DNA of 64,000 bases from an uncultured Oscillospiraceae bacterium (GTDB lineage: Bacteria; Bacillota; Clostridia; Oscillospirales; Ruminococcaceae). The DNA is taken from assembly GCA_934464775.1 (NCBI GenBank), contig CAKSKG010000003.1, positions 103,729 through 167,728 on the forward strand, given 5' to 3'. The position numbers were made by a program, and so were the translations under genes. Of the stretch, positions 44,958 through 54,300 are shown piece after piece (within the stretch, counting starts at the first letter, position 1; every line of letters begins with the position of its first letter). The notes beneath the pieces were generated by a model. It was given only the letters and a program-made list of their open reading frames with translations, was not told the origin of the DNA and made no database searches.

Positions 44958-44992
44958 AAAGCCGATGCGATAATTTTTTTCGCATCGGCTTT
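44958..44992 (+). terminator. Rho-independent terminator of the histidine operon
   Basis: AAAGCCGATGCGA (44958-44970) and TCGCATCGGCTTT (44980-44992) form a perfect 13-bp stem with a T-rich loop and a T-run following. Confidence 0.93.
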
Positions 44993-45039
44993 TACTGATA
45001 ATGTTTTATCTGCGATAATATGCTGAAAGGTAAATAGCA

Positions 45040-45933
45040 ATGGATTACGATTTTACAAGCTGCAAGCTGTGCCCGAGAGAATGCGGAGCAGACCGCACAA
45101 AAGGGCTTGGCTTCTGCGGCGGAGGACTGCTGCCGAAAGCGGCAAAGGCATATCTCCATATGTGGGAGGAGCCGTGTTTAAGCGGAACAAACGGCGCAGG
45201 CACGGTGTTTTTCTCGGGATGCAGCCTGCAATGCTGCTATTGTCAGAATTATAAGATATCCGCTGAAAACTTCGGGAAGGAAATATCTGTGGAAAGGCTT
45301 GCGGAGATCTTTCTTGAAATACAGGACAAAGGCGCACATTGCCTTGATCTTGTAAGCCCTACCCATTATGTGCCGCAGATAATATCCGCACTTGATATCA
45401 CAGGTGATAAACTGCACATTCCCGTTGTATATAACTGCGGCGGCTATGAAAAGATCGAAACGCTGAAAATGCTTGACGGATATATTGATATATATCTTCC
45501 CGACCTGAAATATTACAGCAGTGAAGCTTCCCGAAAATATTCAAATGCACCCGATTATTTTGAAAAAGCCTCTGCTGCGATAACTGAAATGTGCCGCCAG
45601 ACAGGGAAATGTGAGTTTGATGACAACGGTATCATGCAAAAGGGCGTGATAATCCGTCACCTTACGCTGCCGACGCTTCGTATGGATTCGGTGAAGCTGC
45701 TGGAATGGGCGGCTGAAAATCTTCCGAGAGATAATTTCCGAATAAGTCTCATGAGCCAGTACACGCCATTTTACAAAAGCCGTGAATATAGGGAGATAAG
45801 CCGCAGGATATCCACCTTTGAATATAATTTTGTCCTTGACAAGGCGGTGTCGCTGGGTTTGGAGGGCTATATGCAGGAGCGTTCTTCTGCAAAGGAGGAA
45901 TATACACCCGAATTTGATCTGCTGGGAATATGA
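45040..45933 (+). CDS. Radical SAM protein, PflX/COG1313 type
   Basis: The 297-residue protein begins with a cysteine-rich section (CKLCPRECGADR ... GFCGGG) and carries the radical SAM motif CSLQCCYC (CxxxCxxC), followed by YNCGGYE and the partial TIM barrel. This matches the COG1313 group, annotated as PflX or putative pyruvate formate-lyase activating enzyme, whose function is not established. No pyruvate formate-lyase or other glycyl-radical enzyme gene is in the window, so an activase role has no local support. It has a ribosome binding site (GAAAGG) but no clear own promoter. Confidence 0.87.
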   Translation: MDYDFTSCKLCPRECGADRTKGLGFCGGGLLPKAAKAYLHMWEEPCLSGTNGAGTVFFSGCSLQCCYCQNYKISAENFGKEISVERLAEIFLEIQDKGAHCLDLVSPTHYVPQIISALDITGDKLHIPVVYNCGGYEKIETLKMLDGYIDIYLPDLKYYSSEASRKYSNAPDYFEKASAAITEMCRQTGKCEFDDNGIMQKGVIIRHLTLPTLRMDSVKLLEWAAENLPRDNFRISLMSQYTPFYKSREYREISRRISTFEYNFVLDKAVSLGLEGYMQERSSAKEEYTPEFDLLGI

Positions 45934-45964
45934 CTCTTTTATCAGTAAAATTTACAGTTATCTA

Positions 45965-45993
45965 TTGAATTTTTCCGTCCGATATTGTATAAT
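45965..45993 (+). promoter_or_regulatory. Predicted sigma-A promoter of the FtsA-like gene
   Basis: -35 TTGAAT (45965-45970), 17-bp spacer, -10 TATAAT (45988-45993), with a leader of about 25 nt to ATG 46025 and GGAGG as ribosome binding site. Confidence 0.75.
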
Positions 45994-46024
45994 TATTATA
46001 AACTGTGTTCCTGTGGAGGATAAT

Positions 46025-48268
46025 ATGAGCAAAAAATCAAGGCGGAAAAAGAAAGCTGCAAGAGCAGAAAGCCTCAGAATAAATAATCCAAATGAAAAGG
46101 CGGTAGTGGAAAGCAATATGAGCAATATATCGGATAACACTGCTTCGGCGGAAATTATAGAAAGCAAGATACAGACTTCAAATGAGATATTTTCCCTTGA
46201 CATAGGCACACGAACGGTTGTAGGTGTGCTTGGTCATGTTGAAGATGACAAATTCTGCGTTGATGATGCCGTTTCGGTTCCTCACAAGAACCGTGCCATG
46301 ACGGACGGTCAGATCGAGGACATCGGCGAGGTTGCAAGGATAGCAGGGATAGTGAAATCACAGCTTGAAGAGCGCAATCACATCACGCTGAACGAGGTTT
46401 CTATCGCAGCCGCAGGACGTGCCCTGAAAACAAAGCGCATCACCTCCGAGGCGGATATTGAGGACAAGGGACACATCAGCGACGAAATAATAAAAGCCCT
46501 TGAAATGGACGCTATCGACAAGGCACAGTCTCAGCTTGACAGCGAAAGCAACGGTGCAGGTCTGCATTTTTATTGTGTCGGTCACACTGTTATAAAATAT
46601 TTTCTGGACGATTATCCGATAAAAAGCCTTGTGGGTCATAAGGGAAAAAAGGCTTCCGCCGAGATCATTGCGGCTTTTCTGCCCGATGCGGTTGTTGAGA
46701 GCCTTTATTCGGTAATGGATATGTGCGGATTGACTGTCCGCAGTCTTACACTTGAGCCTATTGCCGCCATGAATGTTATTATTCCGCCAGAGATACGTCT
46801 TATCAATATCGCACTGGTGGATATCGGCGCAGGCACATCGGATATTGCAATATCCCGTGACGGAAGCATTGTTGCTTACGCAATGGCTACCGTTGCAGGC
46901 GATGAAATAACGGAGGATATCATCAAGCGCTATCTGGTCGATTTTGCAACGGCAGAGGAAATGAAGCAGAGCAGCGGAGAAAAGATAAAGTTCTCGAATA
47001 TTCTCGGCATGGAGCAGGAGATAGACACAGGGGAGTTCTTTAAGAGCCTTTATCCTGCGGTGGATATGCTTGCGGAAACTATCGCGGACAATATCACTGC
47101 CGCAAACGGAGAAGCGCCTGCCGCTGTATTTTTGGTAGGCGGCGGAAGCCAGATACCCGAGCTTGCAAAATATGTTGCCGAAAAGCTTGCTATTCCTGCG
47201 GAAAGAGTTGCCGTGGGCGGACAGAAATTCATGAAGAATGTTTCTCTCGGAAATGTTCCCGTGTCTGGCCCCGAATTTGTTACTCCTATCGGAATCGGCG
47301 TGACAGCTACGCTCCAAAAAGGATATGATTTCTCCGTTATCGAACTGAACGGTGAAAAGATACGTGTTTTTGATACAAAAAAGATAACCGTTGCGGATAT
47401 TCTGCGTATCGCAGGCTATAAGCCAAATCAGATAATCGGCAGATCGGGACGGAATCTTACATATATGCTCAACGGCGAACGTCAGAATCTTACCGGCAAG
47501 CTTGCCGAGCCTTCCGAGATAACTGTAAACGGCGCTCCTGCGGCTATTGACACACCCGTAAAACAGGGTGATACGGTGAAATTCCGTGAAGCCGTCAACG
47601 GCGTCAGCGCCGAGATAAACATTTCCGATATTGCGGGAGATGTTTCCGAACACAAGCTTACTATCGACGGAATGGAATACAGCTTCGGCACTATTGCCCG
47701 TGCCAACGGAAAGCAGGTCAGCGGAAATTACAATATCCAGAATTACGATGATATAACAATATCGTCCGTTGAAACGCTGGGCGATCTTATGATGTCTCTG
47801 CCCTATGATACGTCACAGATGATATTCATGAAAAACGGCAGACGTCTGCATTTTGACTATTTCCTTGAACCAGATGATGAACTCATCACCTGCGATAAAT
47901 CCGCAGAGCATATGAATGATAACATAAATTCACTGGCAAGGCAGGCAGCCGAAAAATCCGAGATCAGACAGACGGAAAGACCTGCCGCAGCAGAAAGTAT
48001 CCCCGAAGATAAAGCCGAGGACAAGCCCACAGAAGAGGAAATGCTGAAAGCAGGCGCACCGATCACAGTAATTCTGAACGGCAGACCGACTTTGCTGGAG
48101 CAGAGAAGCTCGCCCCATGAATTTCTTGAACTTATGGCAATAGCCGACATTGACATGAAGGATCCGCCTGCGGGCAAGGATATGATAACAACGATAAACG
48201 GAAACCATGCAAGCTTCCTCGATCCTCTTAAAGAGGGCGATGTTTGCGTTGTACGCTGGGAGGATTGA
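46025..48268 (+). CDS. Large FtsA-like actin-fold ATPase with beta-grasp-like C-terminal region
   Basis: The 747-residue protein (ATG 46025 after GGAGG; the frame is open further upstream) starts with a basic tail (MSKKSRRKKKAARAE). Residues about 54-430 form an FtsA/PilM-like actin ATPase: phosphate 1 SLDIGTRTVVGVLG (57-70), phosphate 2 LVDIGAGTSDIAI (264-276) and adenosine loop VFLVGGGSQIPE (368-379). After it come about 310 residues absent from FtsA, with three stretches of ThiS/ubiquitin-like beta-grasp pattern (about 434-523, 540-625, 678-746), each with an NG turn and ending in a GD or DD turn. There is no FtsA-type C-terminal amphipathic helix. A role in division or envelope assembly is inference. 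Confidence 0.78.
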   Translation: MSKKSRRKKKAARAESLRINNPNEKAVVESNMSNISDNTASAEIIESKIQTSNEIFSLDIGTRTVVGVLGHVEDDKFCVDDAVSVPHKNRAMTDGQIEDIGEVARIAGIVKSQLEERNHITLNEVSIAAAGRALKTKRITSEADIEDKGHISDEIIKALEMDAIDKAQSQLDSESNGAGLHFYCVGHTVIKYFLDDYPIKSLVGHKGKKASAEIIAAFLPDAVVESLYSVMDMCGLTVRSLTLEPIAAMNVIIPPEIRLINIALVDIGAGTSDIAISRDGSIVAYAMATVAGDEITEDIIKRYLVDFATAEEMKQSSGEKIKFSNILGMEQEIDTGEFFKSLYPAVDMLAETIADNITAANGEAPAAVFLVGGGSQIPELAKYVAEKLAIPAERVAVGGQKFMKNVSLGNVPVSGPEFVTPIGIGVTATLQKGYDFSVIELNGEKIRVFDTKKITVADILRIAGYKPNQIIGRSGRNLTYMLNGERQNLTGKLAEPSEITVNGAPAAIDTPVKQGDTVKFREAVNGVSAEINISDIAGDVSEHKLTIDGMEYSFGTIARANGKQVSGNYNIQNYDDITISSVETLGDLMMSLPYDTSQMIFMKNGRRLHFDYFLEPDDELITCDKSAEHMNDNINSLARQAAEKSEIRQTERPAAAESIPEDKAEDKPTEEEMLKAGAPITVILNGRPTLLEQRSSPHEFLELMAIADIDMKDPPAGKDMITTINGNHASFLDPLKEGDVCVVRWED

Positions 48269-48348
48269 GTTGGGTTCATACCGGCTTATATTCAAATTTT
48301 ATAGACTGAGATTAAAAATTTCGGTCAACGAAAGGAATATTCACGATC

Positions 48349-50478
48349 ATGACGGAAAATCAGCTTAAAGAGCTTTTAAATGATATGAGTCTTTCCGAAA
48401 AGGTTGAGCAGCTTGTTCAGTTTAACGGCGCACTTTACGGAAAGCTTTTGAATTATACAGGACCCGAGGTGGATTTTCAGCTTCAGCCCGATCAGCAATA
48501 TCGTGTAGGAAGTGTTCTCGGCGAATGCGGAGCAAAGAAGCTTCATGAGCTTCAGGATAAAATAATGGAAAAACAGCCTCATCATATCCCGGCTATATTT
48601 ATGACGGATATAATTCACGGTCTGAGGACGGTTTTTCCCGTGCCGATAGCGATCGGATCAAGCTTTGATCCCGAACTTGCCGAGGAGATAAGCTCGGCAG
48701 CGGCACGTGAAGCGGCTGCATCGGGCATACACCTTACCTTTGCGCCTATGGCAGACCTCGCAAGAGACAGCCGCTGGGGCAGATGCATGGAATCCACCGG
48801 CGAGGATCCTTATCTTAATGCACGCATGGCGGAAAGCATGGTAAAGGGTTTTCAGGGAGACGATTATTCAAAAAAGGGAAAGGTCGCAGCCTGCGTGAAG
48901 CATTTTGCGGCATACGGTGCGGTGCAGTCGGGACGTGATTACAACGTTGCTGAGCTTTCCGAAAATTCGCTCCGTGAGGATTATCTTACGGCATATAAAG
49001 CGGCGATAGATGCAGGCGTAAGCATGGTCATGACCGCATTCAACACGATCGACCGTGTTCCTTGCACAATAAACAAAAAGCTCATGAGAAATATTCTCCG
49101 TGGTGAAATGGGCTTTGACGGAGTTCTTATATCGGATTATGCCGCTATTGAGGAGTCGATAACCCACGGCGTTTCCGCAGACCGTCGAGACGCAGCCGAA
49201 AGAGCGATAAAGGCAGGCTGCGACATTGACATGATGACCGAATGCTATCTGAAAAATCTTGAAGATCTTGTAAATGACGGTTCTGTTGATATAAAGCTTG
49301 TGGACGAAGCGGTAATGCGCATTCTTAATCTGAAAAACAAGCTGGGACTTTTTGAAAATCCCTACAAGGACGGCTCGGAGCAGGCAGAAAAGGAGATCCT
49401 GTTCTGCAAGGAGCATCGTGACCTTTCAAGACGTGCTGCCGAGGAAACAACGGTGCTTCTCAAAAACAGCGGCGTTCTTCCTCTTGACAGGAGCAAAAAG
49501 ATCGCTGTCATAGGCGCTCTTGCCGACAGCCGCGATATTACGGGAACATGGGCGATCTTTGTGGATAAATCCGAGACGGTCACATTAAAGCAGGCAATTT
49601 CGGAGCTTTATCCCGATGCGGATATTGAATTCGTGCTGTCCGATGATGCGGAAAAGGCGGCAGAAGCAGCCAAGAAATGCGATATCGCAGTGCTGGCGCT
49701 GGGTGAGGACGAGTCAAGAACAGGTGAGTCCCGCAGTGTTACAGATATACGCTTATCCGAGAAGCAGCGCCGGCTTTTTGATTCGATATGTGATGTCAAT
49801 GAAAATACAGTCGTCATGCTTTTCGGAGGCAGACCTCTTGCGGTACCCGAAATAGCCGAAAAAGCAGCTGCGATACTTGAAGTATGGCTGCCCGGTTCAA
49901 TGGGCTGTTATGCTGCTGCGGATATTCTTTTCGGAAAGGTATCGCCGTCAGGCAGGCTTTCCATGAGTATGCCGTACTGCACAGGTCAGCTGCCGATCAG
50001 TTACAGTACATTTTCTACGGGACGTCCCAAGCCCGAGGGTGCTGAGGGATATATCCCATTCCTGTCAAACTACATGGATTGTCCAAATGTTCCGCTTTAT
50101 CCTTTCGGATATGGCTTGTCCTACACAAATTTTGAGTATTCGGAAGTAGAGCTTGACAGTGGTGTTCTCACATCGGACGGAAAGATAACAGCCTCCGTGA
50201 CGGTTAAAAACACAGGAAAAACGGACGGATATGAGGTCGTTCAGCTTTATATCCGCGACATAAAGGGCAGTGTTGTTCGTCCAATGCGTCAGCTGAAAGG
50301 CTTTAAGCGTGTGTTTATCGGTGCGGGAAAATCGGAAACTGTTTCCTTTGATATCACCGAGGAAATGCTCCGCTTCTGCAATGATGAGATGAAATATGTT
50401 TCGGAAAGCGGCGATTTCAGACTTTGGATAGGCGGCAGCAGTCTTACTCAAAACGGCGTGGATTTTATACTTGAATAA
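48349..50478 (+). CDS. GH3 beta-glucosidase-type glycoside hydrolase
   Basis: GH3 enzymes release glucose or xylose from oligosaccharide ends. The 709-residue protein has the N-terminal TIM barrel with VKHFAAYGAVQSGRDYN near residue 183 and the catalytic nucleophile aspartate (about D263) in VLISDYAAIEES. The alpha/beta sandwich and a C-terminal fibronectin type III-like domain (FGYGLSYTNFEYSEVE, then TDGYEVVQLYIRD) follow, the layout of BglX/BglB enzymes. No signal peptide is seen, so it probably acts on imported cello- or gluco-oligosaccharides. It ends in a strong terminator. Substrate choice is family inference. Confidence 0.95.
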   Translation: MTENQLKELLNDMSLSEKVEQLVQFNGALYGKLLNYTGPEVDFQLQPDQQYRVGSVLGECGAKKLHELQDKIMEKQPHHIPAIFMTDIIHGLRTVFPVPIAIGSSFDPELAEEISSAAAREAAASGIHLTFAPMADLARDSRWGRCMESTGEDPYLNARMAESMVKGFQGDDYSKKGKVAACVKHFAAYGAVQSGRDYNVAELSENSLREDYLTAYKAAIDAGVSMVMTAFNTIDRVPCTINKKLMRNILRGEMGFDGVLISDYAAIEESITHGVSADRRDAAERAIKAGCDIDMMTECYLKNLEDLVNDGSVDIKLVDEAVMRILNLKNKLGLFENPYKDGSEQAEKEILFCKEHRDLSRRAAEETTVLLKNSGVLPLDRSKKIAVIGALADSRDITGTWAIFVDKSETVTLKQAISELYPDADIEFVLSDDAEKAAEAAKKCDIAVLALGEDESRTGESRSVTDIRLSEKQRRLFDSICDVNENTVVMLFGGRPLAVPEIAEKAAAILEVWLPGSMGCYAAADILFGKVSPSGRLSMSMPYCTGQLPISYSTFSTGRPKPEGAEGYIPFLSNYMDCPNVPLYPFGYGLSYTNFEYSEVELDSGVLTSDGKITASVTVKNTGKTDGYEVVQLYIRDIKGSVVRPMRQLKGFKRVFIGAGKSETVSFDITEEMLRFCNDEMKYVSESGDFRLWIGGSSLTQNGVDFILE

Positions 50479-50491
50479 ATTTTATATTTTG

Positions 50492-50520
50492 GGCGGAGCA
50501 GGCGAATTGCTCCGCCTTTT
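50492..50520 (+). terminator. Rho-independent terminator after the GH3 gene
   Basis: GGCGGAGCA (50492-50500) and TGCTCCGCC (50508-50516) form a perfect 9-bp stem followed by four T residues. Confidence 0.88.
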
Positions 50521-50592
50521 GTCATTTTCGGGAGCTTTGCGGCATATAATTTAATCAGAGGTTTCAATAGAATGCTGTAAAGGAATGATCGT

Positions 50593-51291
50593 ATGTTTTC
50601 TGCGCTGATAGAGCTTATCGCCAACGGGATATTGTGCTTTGCACTTCATATCGAACAAGGCTCAGCATTTCCCAAGCCTCTTTCCGCAGCGGAAGAGGAG
50701 GAGTGCTTCCGAAAAATGTCGGAGGGGGACAGTGCTGCGAGGAACAAGCTGATCGAGCATAATATGCGGCTGGTTGCTCATATCGTCAGGAAATATTACG
50801 GCAGCGGCGCAGAGCAGGACGATCTTATATCTATCGGAACAATCGGTCTGATAAAAGCCGTTTCAAGCTTTAATTATGACAGAAACATCAGATTTGCCAC
50901 ATATGCTGCAAGATGCATCGACAACGAAATTTTAATGTTTTTCCGAAGCCTGAAAAAGACCTCCATGGACGTTTATCTTGACGATCCAATAGATGTTGAC
51001 AAAGACGGAAATTCAATGAGCCTTATGGATATAATCACAGTCGATGACTGCATGGTTGATAAGATCGACATGAAAATAAAATCGGGCAGTCTGTATGAGT
51101 TTGTGGAAAAATGCCTTGACAAGCGTGAAGCGGAGATAATCCGTGCCAGATACGGACTTTACGGCAGCAAGCCTCTGACCCAGCGTGAGGTCGCCGATAA
51201 GCTGAATATTTCCCGATCATATGTTTCAAGAATAGAAAAAAGAGCTCTTGAAAAGCTCCATGACAAATACCAGAATTCAAAGCTGCTTTAA
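50593..51291 (+). CDS. sigK: Sporulation sigma factor of sigma-K type with pro-sequence
   Basis: The 232-residue sigma-70 family protein aligns with Bacillus pro-sigma-K. A hydrophobic N-terminal pro-sequence of about 28 residues (FSALIELIANGILCFALHIE) is followed by AFPKPLSAAEEEE, region 2 (RNKLIEHNMRLVAHIVRK, DLISIGTIGLIKAV, YAARCIDNEILMFFR) and region 4 (LTQREVADKLNISRSYVSRI). The open frame is uninterrupted, with no skin-like insertion. Sigma-K drives late mother-cell genes after proteolytic release from the membrane. Sigma-E is its close paralog, but the KALKK-like FRSLKKTSMDV block and AFPKPLS junction fit sigma-K better. AAAGGA precedes the start. Confidence 0.88.
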   Translation: MFSALIELIANGILCFALHIEQGSAFPKPLSAAEEEECFRKMSEGDSAARNKLIEHNMRLVAHIVRKYYGSGAEQDDLISIGTIGLIKAVSSFNYDRNIRFATYAARCIDNEILMFFRSLKKTSMDVYLDDPIDVDKDGNSMSLMDIITVDDCMVDKIDMKIKSGSLYEFVEKCLDKREAEIIRARYGLYGSKPLTQREVADKLNISRSYVSRIEKRALEKLHDKYQNSKLL

Positions 51292-51294
51292 CAA

Positions 51295-51331
51295 AAAATG
51301 CCTGCTTCCGATATACGGAAACAGGCATTTT
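51295..51331. terminator. Bidirectional terminator between sigK and the vWA gene
   Basis: AAAATGCCTG (51295-51304) pairs with CAGGCATTTT (51322-51331); an inner TTCCG/CGGAA stem extends the hairpin. A- and T-runs flank both sides. Confidence 0.88.
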
Positions 51332-51338
51332 GCATTTT

Positions 51339-54300
51339 TTACTTTGTAATGTACATTTTAAGGGACATTTCCTTGCCGTTGAGAGTTGCCGAATACTGAT
51401 AGTATGGAGTTTTCTCACCGTCATAAATAGGGGAACGGAGCAGCTTGATATAAGATGTTGTTCCCATGTTGTTGCAGTCATAAGCTTCAAGAACGAACTT
51501 GTTGGTGTTTTCCGATTCTCTCAGCAGACGAACGGCATTCAGAGCGGAGCCGTCCATTGAAATAACAACTGGATTGCCCTTTGTAAGCTCTTCGGAAAGA
51601 ATGTCAAAAGCTTCGCTGCCGTTGAAGCCAAAGTCATAAATATCGCACTTTTCGGAAGAATTGTGGATATACTGCATATACTCAAAAGCGTCGATCATAT
51701 CGCTGTCGGAGCCGTTGGGTATCTTGCTGTTGATAACGGCACACTCATAGCTTGTGAACTCGGGAAGCTTCTGGAATGTGATGTTCTGGAGCATCTGGAT
51801 CCAGCTGTCAAGCTCGGGAAGCTCTATTGTATAGGGCTGAGTGATCGTTGTCATGTTATGTGTCGCAATGAAGTTCAGTGCATCGGGCGTGTATTTCAGC
51901 AGACCGTCCTTAGAGGTCTTGTAGTTCCACTTGTCGTCCAGCGCAAGATAATCATTGTATGTATCAAGGAAGCCGATATCAAGATCAACAAGGTCAGGCT
52001 TTCCGTCAACCAGCTGTTCAACGCTGTGAAGATCATAGCCTGTGATCTCTCTGCCGTCGTCTGTCTTGTAGCCCTCCGATGAAAGAGCAAGCTCACCTGT
52101 GTAATACTCTCTTGTAAGCTCGGCAATACCGTAATCCGTTCCAGTTTCGGAGAAATCCGTGCGGAAGTTGGAGTAAGCCATGCTGTCCTTTGTTACGTTG
52201 AAGCCCGAGTCGGCAAGGATATAAACGTCAGTCTCTTCTTCAAGGGAGATAGTTGTCTTATTGTAGGACATAAAGCTTTCGATCTTATCGCATATACTGT
52301 CAAGAGCGGAAGCGTTGGATACCTGGAAGAACTGACCGTTTGTAGCATCGGCGATATTTGTAAGATATTCGGCGTCGATGCGCTTTCCGAGACCGATAGT
52401 GAATATTGTAATGTTGTTGTCAACAGCCTTTTGAAGTGCGGCAGCTTCCTTTTCGGCATTGGGCGAGGAGGGATAACCGTCTGTAAGAAGAACGATATAG
52501 TTCTTGTCCGAACGGTTCTTTCCAAGCTCATCGACTGCATTGCTTATGGAATCTGCGATCTCTGTGCCGTCGAAATATGTATCATCTGTCCTTATACCGT
52601 CGATCGCAGTCTTGACGGAAGAAGTATTGTCAGTGATATCGCTTATCTTTGTATATGTGCCTGTAAACTTTGCGGCTCCGTACTGGGCATTCGTTCCGAG
52701 ACGGTCTATGAGATTTGAAGCAAAGTCAAGACGCTTGAACTCAACATCGTTTTCCTCGGAATTGGGACACATCTCCTCGGGATACATTGAGCCTGAATTG
52801 TCTATCAGAAAGAATATGCGTGTATTATATGTTTCCTGCATATACTTATCATCGCCGATAGCATATATGCCGATAGAATCAATATCAGCGGAAACCGTGC
52901 CTGCATTTGCATCAACTCTGCTGCCTTCGACCTTGTCAAAATTAAGTGTTTCGGGATTGAACTTGAATATCGCAAGGTTTGTGGGCAGGGAATTCCACTT
53001 GTTGAGATCATCGGTGCTGTAATTTATGGTAAGCTTACAGCTCTCCATTGAAGCGGTCGTATAGAACTCATAGGGAGTTCCCACAACTCCTGCCGCACCT
53101 CTGATACTGTTGTTTGTTACCTCGTCTATTGAAGCTACCGCATTCTGTGCCTTGCCCGATATTTCAACGGACGCACCCTCTGAACTTATGACATTTGTTA
53201 TTACCGCATTGGCATCATTTGCCGTAAGGGGATCATAGCCTGCATATACTTCTGCGCCGTCGGTAATTCCGTCGCCGTCGGTATCCTCGTTTTTGGGGTC
53301 AGTTTTGCTGACATTTATCTCATAGTAGTCAGAAAGACCGTCCTTATCGGTATCGGGGAGATACTTTGCAAGTCCGAGAGCTTCCTTTTCCTCATCGGAA
53401 AGCTTGCCGTCGGTGATGTGAGTATCATTTTCCTCATTTGCACCTGCCGAAGCTATTCCCATAAGCTCCTTTTCCATTGATTCAATAAATGTGTCATTGA
53501 GATTCTTTGCATAAACAAGACCTCCTGCATAAGCGATTCCCGCAACAACAACAAGAACCGTAACGCCCTTGATGATGTTCATTCCAAGCTCGGGGTCACG
53601 TTCCTTAACAGGCTTTGATGCAGACTTTGAAGCGGATTTTTCACCGCCTGTCTGTGCAGGCTTTGCAGCCGCAAGCTGTTTTTCCTTTTCGATTTCAGCC
53701 GCACGCTCGGCTGCCTTATTTGCACGTTCCTGAGCCTGTTTTGCCTTTTCGATGCGTTCCTGCTCTATCTTCTGCTCCTCGGCACGCTTTGCCTCGGCAC
53801 GCTGCTGTTCCTTTTCCTTTTTGTGCTGAGCCTTTGCAAGATCTCGGTCCAGCTTGTCAAGCGCATCAAGCTGCTCGGAATTCATCTCGGTCACGGGATC
53901 GGATATTTCAGCCGCAGGCTTTTCTCTTGCAGGTTCAGCCGCTTCTGCCTTTGGATCGGCTGCGGGAGCAGTGCTTACCGGTTCCTGCTTTGCAGGCTCT
54001 TCCTCTGCGGCAGGCTTTTCAGCTTCGGGCTTAGGCTCGGTAGTCGGCTTTTCAATGTTCATATTTTCCGCAGGAGCTTTTTCTTCGGCTGCCTCGGCGG
54101 GAGTCTCCGCCTTGCTTTCGGCAGGGACGGATTCTTTCTTCTCGGCATTGTCACTGTCTTCCGCAGTCTTTTCTGCGGGAGCCTCGGCTTCCTGCTTTAC
54201 TTCAGCTTCGGGTTCCGCATCGGCAGGTTCAAAGCTGAATATATCATGAAGCTCCTCTTCATTTATGTCGATAATATTCTCGGCAGATTTTTTCTGCTGA

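Noticed and set aside
46358..47653. 431-codon minus-strand open frame opposite the FtsA-like gene
   Set aside because: Low-complexity, cysteine- and histidine-rich composition typical of an antisense shadow; the plus strand carries recognisable ATPase motifs.
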